Made by a program: the position numbers and the translations under genes
Notes under the pieces: model-generated
Seen by the model: the letters and a program-made list of their open reading frames with translations, nothing else
The model's database searches: none
Told to the model about the DNA's origin: nothing
Shown: positions 1 to 9,237 of the stretch, piece after piece
Layout of the letters: the number at the start of each line of letters is the position of its first letter
How positions within the stretch are numbered: the first letter of the stretch is position 1
NCBI RefSeq assembly: GCF_001942405.1
Contig: NZ_MKKA01000007.1
Coordinates: 19,139-83,138, forward strand
Direction of reading: 5' to 3'
DNA from: Ornithinimicrobium sp. CNJ-824
GTDB taxonomy: Bacteria > Actinomycetota > Actinomycetes > Actinomycetales > Dermatophilaceae
DNA length: 64,000 nt

Positions 1-894
<894 letters not shown>

Positions 895-926
895 GCACCG
901 GCCCGGGGCGGCTGCCCCGGGGTGCG

Positions 927-962
927 ACGAGGGCCGGGCGGTGGCAGCCGCCCGGCCCTCGT
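927..962 (+). terminator. Hairpin downstream of the ABC ATPase gene
   Basis: Perfect 15-bp stem (927-941 with 948-962) around a 6-nt loop, 32 nt after the stop codon. No T-run follows, as is common in GC-rich actinobacteria. A smaller hairpin (902-909 with 914-921) precedes it. Confidence 0.7.
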
Positions 963-1005
963 GCGTCCCTGGGTCGTGGGTGGCGGAGGGCCGGCCGGTG
1001 ACGCC

Positions 1006-1011
1006 TACCCT
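1006..1011 (+). promoter_or_regulatory. -10 box for a leaderless transcript (PaiB-like gene)
   Basis: TACCCT followed by exactly 6 nt and then the GTG at 1018. This spacing puts the transcription start on the start codon itself and decides the start choice. Confidence 0.55.
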
Positions 1012-1017
1012 GGGAGC

Positions 1018-1707
1018 GTGCACGTCCCCGACCACTTCGCCCTCCCCGAGGAGCGCCTGCTCGCGCTGCTGGCCGCGCCGCGGGCCGGCAACCTCGTCAC
1101 GGTCCACGCCGACGGGCCCCTGGCCACCTTCGTCCCGTTCCACCTGGAGCGGGTCGAGGAGGGCACGGCCACGCTCGTCACCCACCTGGTCGCCAACAAC
1201 CCGCAGCTGGCCACGCCGACGACCGGGCCGGCGATGGTCCTGCTCGACATCACCGACACCTACGTCTCGCCGCGCTGGTACGCCACCAACGACGTGCAGC
1301 CCAACGTCCCGACCTGGGACTACGTGACGATCCACGCCTGGGGGCCGCTCCACGTCGACCGCTCCCCCGCGCGGGCGCTCGAGGTGGCCCGGCGGCTGAC
1401 CTCCCGGACGGGGGACGGCGACGTCGTGGACGCGGTCGGCGAGGACAAGCTCGCCGCGATGTCCCGGGCCATCCGGGCGGTCGAGGTGCGGGTGGACCGG
1501 CTCCAGGGCAAGGCGAAGATGAGCCAGAACCGCCACCCCGACGACGTGCGCAGCGTGCTCGCCCACGTCGAGGAGCACGGGCCGTCCGAGGTCGCCGACT
1601 ACCTGCGCGAGGTCAGCCTGCCCCACGCGGAGGAGCGCTTCGCCACCATCCGACGGCTGTCCCGCCAGCACCGCGTCCCCGCGCACCGTCAGGGATCGGC
1701 CCTCTAG
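1018..1707 (+). CDS. FMN-binding negative transcriptional regulator, PaiB family
   Basis: 229-residue PaiB-type split-barrel flavin protein. It opens MHVPDHFALPEE and contains the family blocks around THLVANNPQ and PTWDYVTIHAWG that shape the FMN pocket. PaiB of Bacillus is linked to repression of sporulation and protease genes, but most actinobacterial members are uncharacterised and may be flavin-dependent enzymes. The GTG start at 1018 is preferred over upstream in-frame starts because the family N-terminus begins here and a TACCCT box lies 6 nt before it. It stands alone behind the hairpin of the previous gene. Family confident, role unknown. Confidence 0.85.
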   Translation: MHVPDHFALPEERLLALLAAPRAGNLVTVHADGPLATFVPFHLERVEEGTATLVTHLVANNPQLATPTTGPAMVLLDITDTYVSPRWYATNDVQPNVPTWDYVTIHAWGPLHVDRSPARALEVARRLTSRTGDGDVVDAVGEDKLAAMSRAIRAVEVRVDRLQGKAKMSQNRHPDDVRSVLAHVEEHGPSEVADYLREVSLPHAEERFATIRRLSRQHRVPAHRQGSAL

Positions 1708-1761
1708 GACCGTCCCGACCGTCCCCGGACCGGTCCGCACCCGCCGAGGGGCGCGGCGGCA

Positions 1762-1767
1762 TACCCT
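1762..1767 (+). promoter_or_regulatory. -10 box for a leaderless transcript (DUF4032 gene)
   Basis: TACCCT, 6 nt before the ATG at 1774. It overlaps a copy of the recurrent word GGCATACC (1758-1765). Confidence 0.55.
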
Positions 1768-1773
1768 CGTCCC

Positions 1774-3021
1774 ATGGCCCTCGACATCACCGCCCTCGCG
1801 CCGGATCCGGCCCTGCTGGACCTGCCGTGGGAGGTGCCGCTGGAGGAGTGGCCCGAGCACCACCTGGCCGCCCTCCCCCGGGGCATCTCCCGCCACGTCG
1901 TCCGGTTCGTGCGGCTGTCCGGCGGGGTGCTGGCGGTCAAGGAGATCAGCGAGCCGCTGGCCCGCCGCGAGTTCCAGACGCTCCGCAACCTGCGTCGCCT
2001 GGACCAGCCGGTGGTCGAGCCCCTCGGGGTGGTCTCGGGCCGGGTCGACGCCGACGGCAACGCCCTGGACGCCTGCCTGATCACCCGGCACCTGAAGTTC
2101 TCGCTGCCCTACCGGGCCGTCTTCTCCCAGCGGCTGCGCCCGGACACCGCCCGGCGCACGCTGGACGCGCTGGCCGTCCTGCTCGTGCGGCTGCACCTGG
2201 CCGGCTGCTTCTGGGGGGACGTGTCGCTGTCCAACACGTTGTTCCGCCGCGACGCCGGCGAGTACGCCGCCTACCTCGTCGACGCCGAGACCGCCGAGCT
2301 GCACCCGACGCTGTCCGACGGGCAGCGCGAGCACGACCTGTTCATCGCCCACGGCAACATCGCCGGGGAGCTGATGGACCTGGAGGCCGGCGGCCAGCTC
2401 GACGAGGGCGAGGACCCGATCGAGATCGCCAACCTCATCATGCACCGCTACGACCTGCTGTGGAACGAGCTGACCAGCGAGGAGCGCTTCGAGCGCGGCG
2501 ACCGCTGGCGGGTGGACGAGCGGATCCGGCGGCTGAACAACCTCGGCTTCGACGTCGACGAGCTGGAGATGAGCACCGACGTCGACGGCACCCACATCCG
2601 GCTGCAGCCCAAGGTCGTCGACGCCGGCCACCACTCCCGCCGCCTGATGCACCTCACCGGCCTGGACGTCGAGGAGAACCAGGCGCGCCGCCTGCTCAAC
2701 GACCTCGACTCCTACCGGGCCGCGACCGACCGGCAGAGCGACGACGAGGACGTGGTCGCCCACGAGTGGCTGAGCCGGGTCTACGAGCCGGTCACCCGCT
2801 CGGTGCCCCGCGAGCTGCGGTCCAAGCTGGAGCCGGCGGAGTTCTTCCACGAGATCCTCGAGCACCGGTGGTACCTGTCCGAGCAGGCCGGCCACGACAC
2901 CCCGATCGAGGACGCCGTGCGCGACTACCTGGAGACCGTGCTGCCCTCCCGGCCGGACGAGGTGGCGGTCGTCGGCGTGGACACCCAGGAGATCCCGATC
3001 CAGGCCCAGCTGGAGGACTGA
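1774..3021 (+). CDS. DUF4032 domain-containing protein with kinase-like N-terminal half
   Basis: 415 residues. The N-terminal half has a degenerate aminoglycoside/lipopolysaccharide-kinase fold: a lysine in LAVKEIS, a catalytic-loop-like WGDVSLSN, and a metal-binding-like VDAETAE. The C-terminal half matches the actinobacterial DUF4032 region (around RRLNNLGFDVDELEM). No signal peptide or membrane segment is seen, so it is probably cytosolic. The substrate is unknown; phosphotransfer is inferred only from the motifs. It has its own leaderless-type promoter and is followed by a GC palindrome. Product family confident, function open. Confidence 0.85.
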   Translation: MALDITALAPDPALLDLPWEVPLEEWPEHHLAALPRGISRHVVRFVRLSGGVLAVKEISEPLARREFQTLRNLRRLDQPVVEPLGVVSGRVDADGNALDACLITRHLKFSLPYRAVFSQRLRPDTARRTLDALAVLLVRLHLAGCFWGDVSLSNTLFRRDAGEYAAYLVDAETAELHPTLSDGQREHDLFIAHGNIAGELMDLEAGGQLDEGEDPIEIANLIMHRYDLLWNELTSEERFERGDRWRVDERIRRLNNLGFDVDELEMSTDVDGTHIRLQPKVVDAGHHSRRLMHLTGLDVEENQARRLLNDLDSYRAATDRQSDDEDVVAHEWLSRVYEPVTRSVPRELRSKLEPAEFFHEILEHRWYLSEQAGHDTPIEDAVRDYLETVLPSRPDEVAVVGVDTQEIPIQAQLED

Positions 3022-3037
3022 GGCCGTCGGCGGCTGT

Positions 3038-3055
3038 CCGGCCGGGCCCGGCCGG
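3038..3055. terminator. GC palindrome after the DUF4032 gene
   Basis: CCGGCCGGGCCCGGCCGG is a perfect 18-nt palindrome 17 nt after the stop. It could act as an intrinsic terminator, but there is no T-tract and such words are not rare at this base composition. Confidence 0.35.
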
Positions 3056-3101
3056 CCGACACTGCACGCCCCGTCCGAGGTGCGCCGCCGACGGATCGGC
3101 G

Positions 3102-3107
3102 GATACT
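3102..3107 (+). promoter_or_regulatory. -10 box for the small lipoprotein gene
   Basis: GATACT, 7 nt before the ATG at 3115, fitting the leaderless pattern used across the window. Confidence 0.4.
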
Positions 3108-3114
3108 CGGACCC

Positions 3115-3611
3115 ATGGGCGCCGTCGGGCACAGACACAGGGGTCCCTCCGCGGTGGTGGCGATGCTCGCCTCCACCGTGGTCGCGGGGTGCGGGCTGCA
3201 GATCCCGACCGACCCGGACCGGACGCTCGCGCAGGTGCGCGCCACCGGTGAGCTGCGCGTCGGCGTCTCGCCGCACCCACCTTCACCACCCTGCCACCGG
3301 CTCCGGGTGGTGAACCCGGGGGCGACGAGGTGGTCCTGGTCCGGCGGTTCGCGGAGGAGCAGGGCGCCGAGGCCCTGTTCGTCGTCGACGGCGAGGAGGC
3401 GCTCGTCACGCTCCTGGAGAGGGGTGAGCTGGACGTCATGGTGGGCGGCCTGTCCTCCCGGTCCCCGTGGTCGACGAAGGTGGCGCTGACCCGGCCCTAC
3501 ACGCGGACGCAGGAGGAGGGTCGCACCGTCAAGCACGTCATGGCCGTCGTCCGCGGGGAGAACGCCCTGCTCAGCGAGCTGGAGCGCTTCCTGGACGAGG
3601 AGTCGTCGTGA
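3115..3611 (+). CDS. Small solute-binding-protein-like lipoprotein (interrupted by one missing base)
   Basis: The first frame gives a signal peptide with the lipobox VVAGC, then TLAQVRATGELRVGVSPHPP, the usual opening of a periplasmic amino-acid-type binding protein. At about 3280-3283 the frame is lost; reading on in the -1 frame restores FTTLPPAPGG and runs through EVVLVRRFAEEQGA to the TGA at 3611. A single base, probably a T in CCTTTC, is missing. Restored, the product is about 165 residues, short for a binding protein (usually 250 or more), so one lobe is reduced. It overlaps the following CDF transporter by 4 nt and no ABC permease is adjacent, so a role as an accessory to that transporter is possible but unproven. 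Confidence 0.7.
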
Positions 3612-4590
3612 CGTCCCGGGTGGGCGACTACTTCGGCTCGACCGAGCTGCCCGGCGAGCAGCAGGCGGCGCTCCGGCGTGCCCGGCGGCTGGAATGGATC
3701 TCGCTGGCCTACCTGGGCACCGGTGTCGTCCTCGTCGCCCTTGTCATGGGCAGCTCGCAGGCGATGAAGGCCGCGTGGATCGAGGACATGCTCTCGCTGA
3801 TCCCCCCGATCGCCTTCCTCGTCGCGACCCGTGCGGCCGCGCGACACCCGGACCGGGACTACCCCTTCGGCCGGCACCGGTCGGTGGCGGTGGGTCACCT
3901 GGTCGCCTCCGTCGCCCTGCTGACGATGGGCGTCTTCCTGCTCTACGACTCCGGCTCGGGGCTGCTGACGGCGGACCACCCGCCCATCGGCACCATGCAG
4001 CTGTTCGGCCGGACCTTCTGGGCGGGCTGGCCGATGGTGGCCGTCATGGTCTACACGGGGATCGGACCGGTGGTTCTGGGCCGGATGAAGGTGCCTCTGG
4101 CCGAGCAGCTGCACGACAAGGTGCTGCACGCCGACGCGACATGAACAAGGCCGACTGGATGACGTCCGGCGGCGCCATCCTCGGTGTGCTGGGGATCGGC
4201 ATCGGCCTGTGGTGGGCCGACGCCGCGGCCGCCCTGTTCATCGCGGCGAGCATCCTGCGGGACGGCTGGGGCAACGTCCAGCACGCCGTCACCGGCCTCA
4301 TGGACAGGACGGCCCGCACCGTCGACGACGCCGCGGAGCACCCTCTCGTGGGGCGGGTGGAGGACTACCTGGACAGCCGCCCCTGGGTGCGGGCCCACGA
4401 CACCAGGGTGCGCGACATGGGCCACGTCTTCCACGTGGAGGTGCGTTTCGTCCCCGTCGGGGGGACGGTGGATATGGCCCGGATCCACCAGACCGTGGAG
4501 GACCTGCGGGCCATGGACTGGAAGCTCGACGACATCACCGTGGCGCCGGTCCGCTCGCTCGCCGAGGGGGAGGCGGACCAGCAGGTCTGA
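3608..4590 (+). CDS. Cation diffusion facilitator family transporter (interrupted by one missing base)
   Basis: Membrane exporter of divalent metal cations such as Zn, Fe, Mn or Co by proton antiport. The GTG at 3608 overlaps the previous stop (GTGA). The first part carries the TM segments and the HPDRDYPFGRHR loop. At about 4135-4141 the read GCCGACGCGACATGAAC lacks a G: the family motif HADADMNKADW is restored if GCGGAC is read, after which the other frame continues through the last TM segments and the cytosolic C-terminal domain to 4590. The restored length is about 327 residues. The histidine- and aspartate-rich sites fit a CDF; the metal is not predictable. Confidence 0.85.
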
Positions 4591-4598
4591 CCCTCCGG

Positions 4599-5564
4599 TC
4601 AGCGCAGCCGGCGGGAGCGGGACACCTCGTAGAGCGCCACGGCGGTGGCGATGCCGGCGTTGAGCGACTCGGTGACCGCCGCGATCGGGATCGAGACGAT
4701 CTGGTCGCAGGTCTCGCGCACGAGCCGCGACAGACCCTTGCCCTCGGAGCCGACGACGATGACCAGCGGCTGGTCGGCCAGCTCCAGGCCGGGCAGCTCG
4801 ACGTCCCCGTCGCCGTCCAGCCCGACGACGAAGAAGCCCGCCTTGCGGTAGGCCTCCAGCGCCCGGGTGAGGTTGGTCGCCTGGGCCACGGGCACCCGCG
4901 CCGCCGCGCCGGCCGAGGTCTTCCAGGCGGCCGCGGTCATCCCGGCCGACCTCCGGGCCGGCACCACGACGCCGTGCCCGCCGAACGCCCCGACCGAGCG
5001 CACGACGGCGCCCAGGTTGCGCGGGTCGGTGATGCCGTCGAGCGCCACGATGAGCGGGGTGCCGGGCAGCTCGACGTGGAGCAGGTCCTCGGGGTGGGCG
5101 TACTCGTAGGGAGGCACCTGCAGGGCCAGTCCCTGGTGCACCGCCCCGTCGGTGAGCCGGTCGAGCTCGGTGCGCGGCGCCTCCAGCACGGCGATCCCCC
5201 GCTCGGTGGCCAGGGTGATGCTCTCCTTGACCCGGTCGTCGCTCTCCATCCGCGACCCCACGTAGAGCGTGCTGCCCGGCACGTGCGTGCGCAGCGCCTC
5301 GAGCACGCTGTTGCGGCCGGCGACGATCTCGGTCGACCCTCCGCGACCCGGCCCGGAGCGTCGCCCCCCTGCCGGTCGGCCGCCGCCGGTCCTGCTCGCG
5401 GCGCTGCCGGACCTGCGGCGCGCCGCCGGGTGGCCGACCCGCTCCTCCGCCTTGGGGGTCGGCCCCCGGCCCTGGAGCTGCTTGCGGCGCTGGCCGCCGG
5501 AGCCGACGACCATCCCCTTCTTGTTGCTGGTGCGCGCGTTGCGGCGCTGCTGGTTGCCGGCCAT
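4599..5564 (-). CDS. rlmB: 23S rRNA (guanosine(2251)-2'-O)-methyltransferase RlmB
   Basis: SPOUT-class enzyme that methylates the 2'-OH of G2251 in the 23S rRNA P-loop. 321 residues: a basic, low-complexity N-terminal extension (first 80), a substrate-binding domain starting near IVAGRNSVLEALR, then the SpoU domain with DGITDPRNLGAVVRS, VVGSEGKGLSR and IPIAAVTESLNAGIA forming the trefoil knot. GAAGGACGAG is a good ribosome-binding site before the ATG. It lies directly downstream of cysS, as in mycobacteria, and the two are probably cotranscribed. Confidence 0.95.
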   Translation of the reverse strand: MAGNQQRRNARTSNKKGMVVGSGGQRRKQLQGRGPTPKAEERVGHPAARRRSGSAASRTGGGRPAGGRRSGPGRGGSTEIVAGRNSVLEALRTHVPGSTLYVGSRMESDDRVKESITLATERGIAVLEAPRTELDRLTDGAVHQGLALQVPPYEYAHPEDLLHVELPGTPLIVALDGITDPRNLGAVVRSVGAFGGHGVVVPARRSAGMTAAAWKTSAGAAARVPVAQATNLTRALEAYRKAGFFVVGLDGDGDVELPGLELADQPLVIVVGSEGKGLSRLVRETCDQIVSIPIAAVTESLNAGIATAVALYEVSRSRRLR

Positions 5565-5581
5565 GGTGTCTCGTCCTTCGT

Positions 5582-7034
5582 TCAGCGCAGCGACCAGCGG
5601 GCGCGGCCGGGGTGTCCTCGATGACCACGCCGAGCGTGGTCAGGTGGTCGCGGATGGCGTCCGCGGTCGCGAAGTCCTTCTCGGCACGGGCGCGGGCCCG
5701 CGCGTCCAGCCGGTCCTGCACCAGAGCCGTCAGCACCTCCATGCCACGGTCGTCCTCGCGGGACCCGCCGCCCCAGGAGGGGTCGAGCGGGTTGGTGCCG
5801 AGCACGTCGAGCATCGCCAGCAGCTGCAGGAGGGTATGCCGCAGCGCCTGCGTGCCCGTCCCGGCACCGGCGTCGAGGGCGCGGTTGCCGTCGCGGACGG
5901 TGCCGAAGACGACCGCGAGGGCCTCCGGCACGTTGAGGTCGTCGTCGAGGGCGGCCCGGAAGTCGGTCGGGAAGGCCTCGTCGGCCGGCAGCGCGCGGGA
6001 CGCCTCGAGCAGGTCCTCGGCGGCCTCGCCGAGCACCTCCCGGGCGCGCACGACATACCCCTCGATCCGCTCGACCGCGGCGAGCGCCTCGGTGAGGCTG
6101 TCGTCGCCGTACTCGATCGTGGACCGGTAGTGCGCGGCGCCGAGGTAGTGCCGCAGCACGAGCGGGCGCACGGTCTTCGTCAGCTCGGTGACGGCCAGGG
6201 CGTTCCCGAGCGACTTGCCCATCTTGGCGCCCTTGACGGTGACCCAGGCGTTGTGCAGCCAGTAGCGGGCGAAGTCGAGGCCGGCGGCGCGGGACTGGGC
6301 CTGCTCGTTCTCGTGGTGCGGGAAGCGCAGGTCGACGCCGCCGCCGTGGATGTCGAAGCGTCGCCGAGGTACTTGCGCGCCATGGCCGAGCACTCCAGGT
6401 GCCAGCCCGGGCGGCCGCGGCCGTACGGCGCCGGCCACGAGGCCGTCTCCGGCTCGCCGTCCTTGTGCCCCTTCCACAGGGCGAAGTCGCGGGGATCGCG
6501 CTTGCCCCGGGGGTCGGCGTCCTCGGCCGGCTCCATGTCCTCCAGCTTCTGCCGGGTCAGCGAGCCGTAGTCCGGCCAGGAGCGCACGTCGAAGTAGACG
6601 TCGCCGCTGCCGTCCTCCGCGGCGTAGGCGTGGCCCCGCTCGACGAGCGTGCGCACGAGCTCCAGCTGCTCGGTGATGTGGCCGGTGGCCCGCGGCTCGT
6701 AGGTCGGCGGGAGCACGCCCAGCAGCTCGAGGGCCCGGGTGGTCGCGCGCTCGTTCTCGTAGGACCAGGCCCACCAGGGGCGTCCGGCCTCGGCGGCCTT
6801 GGTGAGGATCTTGTCGTCGATGTCGGTGACGTTGCGGATGAGCGTGACGTCGTAGCCGTGCCCCCGCTCCAGCCACCGCCGCAGGACGTCGAAGGCCACC
6901 GCGAACCGGACGTGCCCGATGTGCGGGCTGCCCTGCGTGGTGAGCCCGCAGATGTACATGCCCACCCGTCCGGCCTCGAGCGGCTCGAACGGCCGCAGCT
7001 GCCGGGTGGCGGTGTCGAAGAGGTGCAGGCTCAC
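5582..7034 (-). CDS. cysS: Cysteine--tRNA ligase CysS (two missing bases)
   Basis: Class I aminoacyl-tRNA synthetase charging tRNA-Cys. The N-terminal part has [17 protein letters not shown], covering the HIGH signature (the usual TxYDxxHxGH zinc/ATP region is slightly varied), and KMGKSLGN is the KMSKS-type loop. Two single-base losses break the frame: near 6359 (AARKYLGDA should continue [10 protein letters not shown]) and near 5605 (the tail should read ...AGARWSLR stop at 5582). With both restored the protein is 484 residues, normal for the family. The GTG at 7034 follows a TACCCT box by 7 nt. An essential enzyme would not survive two real frameshifts, so these are sequence errors. Confidence 0.92.
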
Positions 7035-7041
7035 CCGCTCA

Positions 7042-7047
7042 AGGGTA
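7042..7047 (-). promoter_or_regulatory. -10 box for a leaderless cysS transcript
   Basis: Reads TACCCT on the minus strand, 7 nt before the GTG start of cysS. Confidence 0.5.
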
Positions 7048-7108
7048 CCGGCGCCTCCCACGCCTCCCGACCTCCTCGCCAGCGGCCGCCTCGGGCCGAC
7101 GGTGGGCC

Positions 7109-7130
7109 GGCGGACCGCCCTCGGTCCGCC
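7109..7130. repeat. Small hairpin in the cysS-DUF559 gap
   Basis: GGCGGACC (7109-7116) pairs with GGTCCGCC (7123-7130) across 6 nt. It lies in the 321-nt gap between divergent genes, so it is not positioned as a terminator for either. Confidence 0.4.
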
Positions 7131-7135
7131 AGGCG

Positions 7136-7184
7136 CCCAGCCTCCCCGGCCAGGAGCCCCGCCTCCCAGCCTCCCCGGCCAGGA
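7136..7184. repeat. Two direct copies of a 20-nt word
   Basis: CCCAGCCTCCCCGGCCAGGA occurs at 7136-7155 and 7165-7184 (period 29). The second copy runs into the left hairpin arm of the DUF559-associated element. Confidence 0.75.
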
Positions 7185-7242
7185 CAAGGTTGTGCACCAC
7201 GGGCATCGTCGAGAACGTCGTCTGCGGTGCACAACCTTGTCC
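7182..7242. repeat. Left hairpin of the AbiEi/DUF559-associated element
   Basis: Perfect 17-bp inverted repeat: GGACAAGGTTGTGCACC at 7182-7198 and its complement at 7226-7242, with 27 nt between. The same 17-nt arm recurs in a second hairpin at 8373-8433, so the two bracket the gene at 7356-8354. It sits 114 nt upstream of that gene's start. Confidence 0.85.
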
Positions 7243-7343
7243 AGCCGCGTGCTGTGTCCGTCCCCATGCTCCAGGCGTCGGACAGGATCTGGCGGTCGCT
7301 GCCCGCCTGTGGACGACGCCGGAGCCCCCGACCGCGGACGCGA

Positions 7344-7349
7344 CACACT
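7344..7349 (+). promoter_or_regulatory. -10-like box for the AbiEi/DUF559 gene
   Basis: CACACT lies 6 nt before the ATG at 7356. It matches the leaderless spacing but is weaker than TANNNT. Confidence 0.35.
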
Positions 7350-7355
7350 CGGGGC

Positions 7356-8354
7356 ATGTCCGAGGGGATCACGCAGCTGGTGCAGATGCAGGGCGGCGTG
7401 GCCAGCACCCGTGAGCTGCTGCGCGCCGGCTTCTCCCGCCGCTCGGTCGAGGCCATGGTGCGCCGTGGGGAGCTGGTCCGCGTCCGCCGGGACGCTGTCG
7501 TCCTCGCGAGCGCGCTGGCCGGCTCGACCCCGTGGGAGAAACGCGAACTGGTGGCCCGTGCCGTCGGACGCAGTCTCGCGCCCGCCCCGGCGGAGGCTGG
7601 GCCGACCCACGCCCTGAGCCACGAGAGCGCATTGATGGTGCACGGACTGCCCTACGCCGGCGAGGACGGGTTCGTCCACCTGGTCCGCACGGACGGTCGC
7701 AGGGGCCGGAAGGACGGCACGATCTGGGTGCACCGTCCCCTCGACGCCCGGTGGACGGACGAACGGGACGGCCTCGTGCTGGTGACGCCCACGATGGCAG
7801 CGCTGCAGGTGGCGGCGACGCACGGCGGCGAGGCAGGCCTGGTCGCCGTGGACGGCGTCCTGCACGCGGCACGGGAGCAGGACCCGAAGGCTGCCGGTGG
7901 CCAGGAGGGCCTTGCCGTCACCCGGGTCAGGGAGGAGATCGCGGAGGCGCTGGAGGGAGGATTCGGGCGATCCACCCCGACCGTACGACTCGTCGTCGAC
8001 CTGGCCGACGGCCGTAGCGAGTCCGCCGGTGAGAGCCGCACCCGGTGGCTGGTCCACCTCCTCGGGCTCGGCCCCTGCAGCCCGCAGTTCGTGGTCCACG
8101 ACGGCGACCGGTTGGTGGCGATCGTCGACCTCAAGCTGGCCCGCTGGGACGTGCTCGTCGAGTTCGACGGGACCGGCAAGTACACCGGCCACGAGGCCCT
8201 CCTCGCCGAGAAGGACAGGGAGGACAGGCTCCGGACGCTCGGCTACGAGGTGGTCCGCATCCGGTGGGCCGACCTCGCCCGGCCTCAGCTGATCCGTCGT
8301 CGGTTGCTCGAGGCCATCGCCCGGGCCGAGTCCCGGGCGACCCGGATCGGCTGA
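7356..8354 (+). CDS. AbiEi-type HTH / DUF559 (Vsr-like endonuclease fold) protein
   Basis: 332 residues in two parts. Residues 5-50 form a winged-helix like the N-terminal domain of AbiEi antitoxins ([30 protein letters not shown]). Residues 215-325 resemble DUF559, a PD-(D/E)XK fold related to Vsr nicking enzymes: E222/E226, IVDLKL (D258), [10 protein letters not shown] (E269, D271, K275), then a [19 protein letters not shown] strand-helix block. Databases often call such proteins type IV antitoxin or endonuclease-domain proteins. No AbiEii nucleotidyltransferase toxin is adjacent, so a classical AbiE pair is not supported. Two matching hairpins flank it (7182-7242, 8373-8433), suggesting a self-contained unit. 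Nuclease activity is inference. Confidence 0.8.
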   Translation: MSEGITQLVQMQGGVASTRELLRAGFSRRSVEAMVRRGELVRVRRDAVVLASALAGSTPWEKRELVARAVGRSLAPAPAEAGPTHALSHESALMVHGLPYAGEDGFVHLVRTDGRRGRKDGTIWVHRPLDARWTDERDGLVLVTPTMAALQVAATHGGEAGLVAVDGVLHAAREQDPKAAGGQEGLAVTRVREEIAEALEGGFGRSTPTVRLVVDLADGRSESAGESRTRWLVHLLGLGPCSPQFVVHDGDRLVAIVDLKLARWDVLVEFDGTGKYTGHEALLAEKDREDRLRTLGYEVVRIRWADLARPQLIRRRLLEAIARAESRATRIG

Positions 8355-8372
8355 GGCGACCGGACCACGTCA

Positions 8373-8433
8373 GGACAAGGTTGTGCACCGGATGCGTGGT
8401 TCTCGGCGTCGCATCCGGTGCACAACCTTGTCC
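8373..8433. repeat. Right hairpin of the AbiEi/DUF559-associated element
   Basis: Perfect 24-bp inverted repeat (8373-8396 with 8410-8433) and a 13-nt loop, 19 nt after the stop of the AbiEi/DUF559 gene. Its outer 17 nt are identical to those of the left hairpin. It could also serve as a terminator for that gene, though there is no T-run. Confidence 0.85.
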
Positions 8434-8549
8434 CCTCACCGCCCCGCCCCACGGCACGTCCGCCACCCGCTTGGCCTCGGCCCAGAGTCGGAGCCAGCAG
8501 GACAGACGCCTCCGTCGGCGGGCCGATGCGCCGCCGGGTGCGCACGGCA

Positions 8550-8555
8550 TACCGT
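8550..8555 (+). promoter_or_regulatory. -10 box for a leaderless transcript (GPP34 gene)
   Basis: TACCGT, 6 nt before the ATG at 8562, overlapping a GGCATACC word (8546-8553). Confidence 0.5.
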
Positions 8556-8561
8556 CGAGGC

Positions 8562-9221
8562 ATGCTCATCGCCGAAGAACTGCTCCTCGTCGGGACCTCC
8601 CCCGAGGGCCGCAACCTGCTGGGCAGCTCCCGGACGGTCGTCCTCGGCGGCGCGCTGCTGACCGAGCTGGCCCTGCGCGAACGTCTGGACGTCGACGGGC
8701 GCAAGCGGCTGCGGGTCCTGGACGGTGGCACGATCGGCGAGCCCCTGCTCGACGAGGCCCTGGTCCGCTTCGCCGAGCGGGAGGGCAAGAAGCCCAAGGA
8801 CGCGCTCGACCGGGTGGGCAAGAAGCTCCAGCAGCCCCTGCTGGACAGCCTCGTCCGGCGCGAGCTGGTGCGCCCCGAACCGGTCAAGGCCCTCGGGCTC
8901 ACGCTGACGACCCGCTGGCCGGTCCTCATGAGCGGCCCGCGCGACGCCGTGGTCGGCGACCTCGCCACCGTCGTCACGGGCGCCCGCGAGCCGGACTCCC
9001 GCACCGGCGCGCTGATCTCGCTCCTGCACGCCGTCGACGCCCTGCCCAAGGTTCTGACCACGGAGATGCGGCCCGGGATGACCAACGGCGAGGTCAAGCG
9101 GCGTGGCAAGGAGATCAGCAAGGGACGCTGGGCGCCGGAGGCCGTGGCCACGGCGGTGGCGGAGCTCAACACCGCCATGATGGCGGCCGTGATGGCCGGC
9201 GGGGCCGCGAGCTCGAGCTGA
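8562..9221 (+). CDS. GPP34 (GOLPH3-like) family phosphoprotein
   Basis: 219 residues matching the GPP34 fold throughout, from MLIAEELLLVGTSPEGR through the helical bundle (LLDSLVRRELVR) to the C-terminal helix. Eukaryotic GOLPH3 binds phosphoinositides at the Golgi; the actinobacterial versions are abundant but uncharacterised, and a membrane-lipid role is only inferred. No signal peptide or TM segment is present. The ATG at 8562 is fixed by the family start and the -10 box 6 nt upstream. It converges on the MBL hydrolase gene with a 16-nt gap. Confidence 0.88.
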   Translation: MLIAEELLLVGTSPEGRNLLGSSRTVVLGGALLTELALRERLDVDGRKRLRVLDGGTIGEPLLDEALVRFAEREGKKPKDALDRVGKKLQQPLLDSLVRRELVRPEPVKALGLTLTTRWPVLMSGPRDAVVGDLATVVTGAREPDSRTGALISLLHAVDALPKVLTTEMRPGMTNGEVKRRGKEISKGRWAPEAVATAVAELNTAMMAAVMAGGAASSS

Positions 9222-9237
9222 CGACCACCGCCCGGGC

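Noticed and set aside
4051..6876. A 941-codon open frame on the minus strand spanning rlmB and cysS
   Set aside because: Only its cysS-matching part has protein character; the rest is a frame shadow made of Arg/Pro/Ala-rich noise typical of very GC-rich DNA, kept open by the lost base at the cysS end.
7356..8354. Classical AbiE toxin-antitoxin pair
   Set aside because: No AbiEii nucleotidyltransferase gene is adjacent; only the N-terminal winged helix resembles AbiEi.
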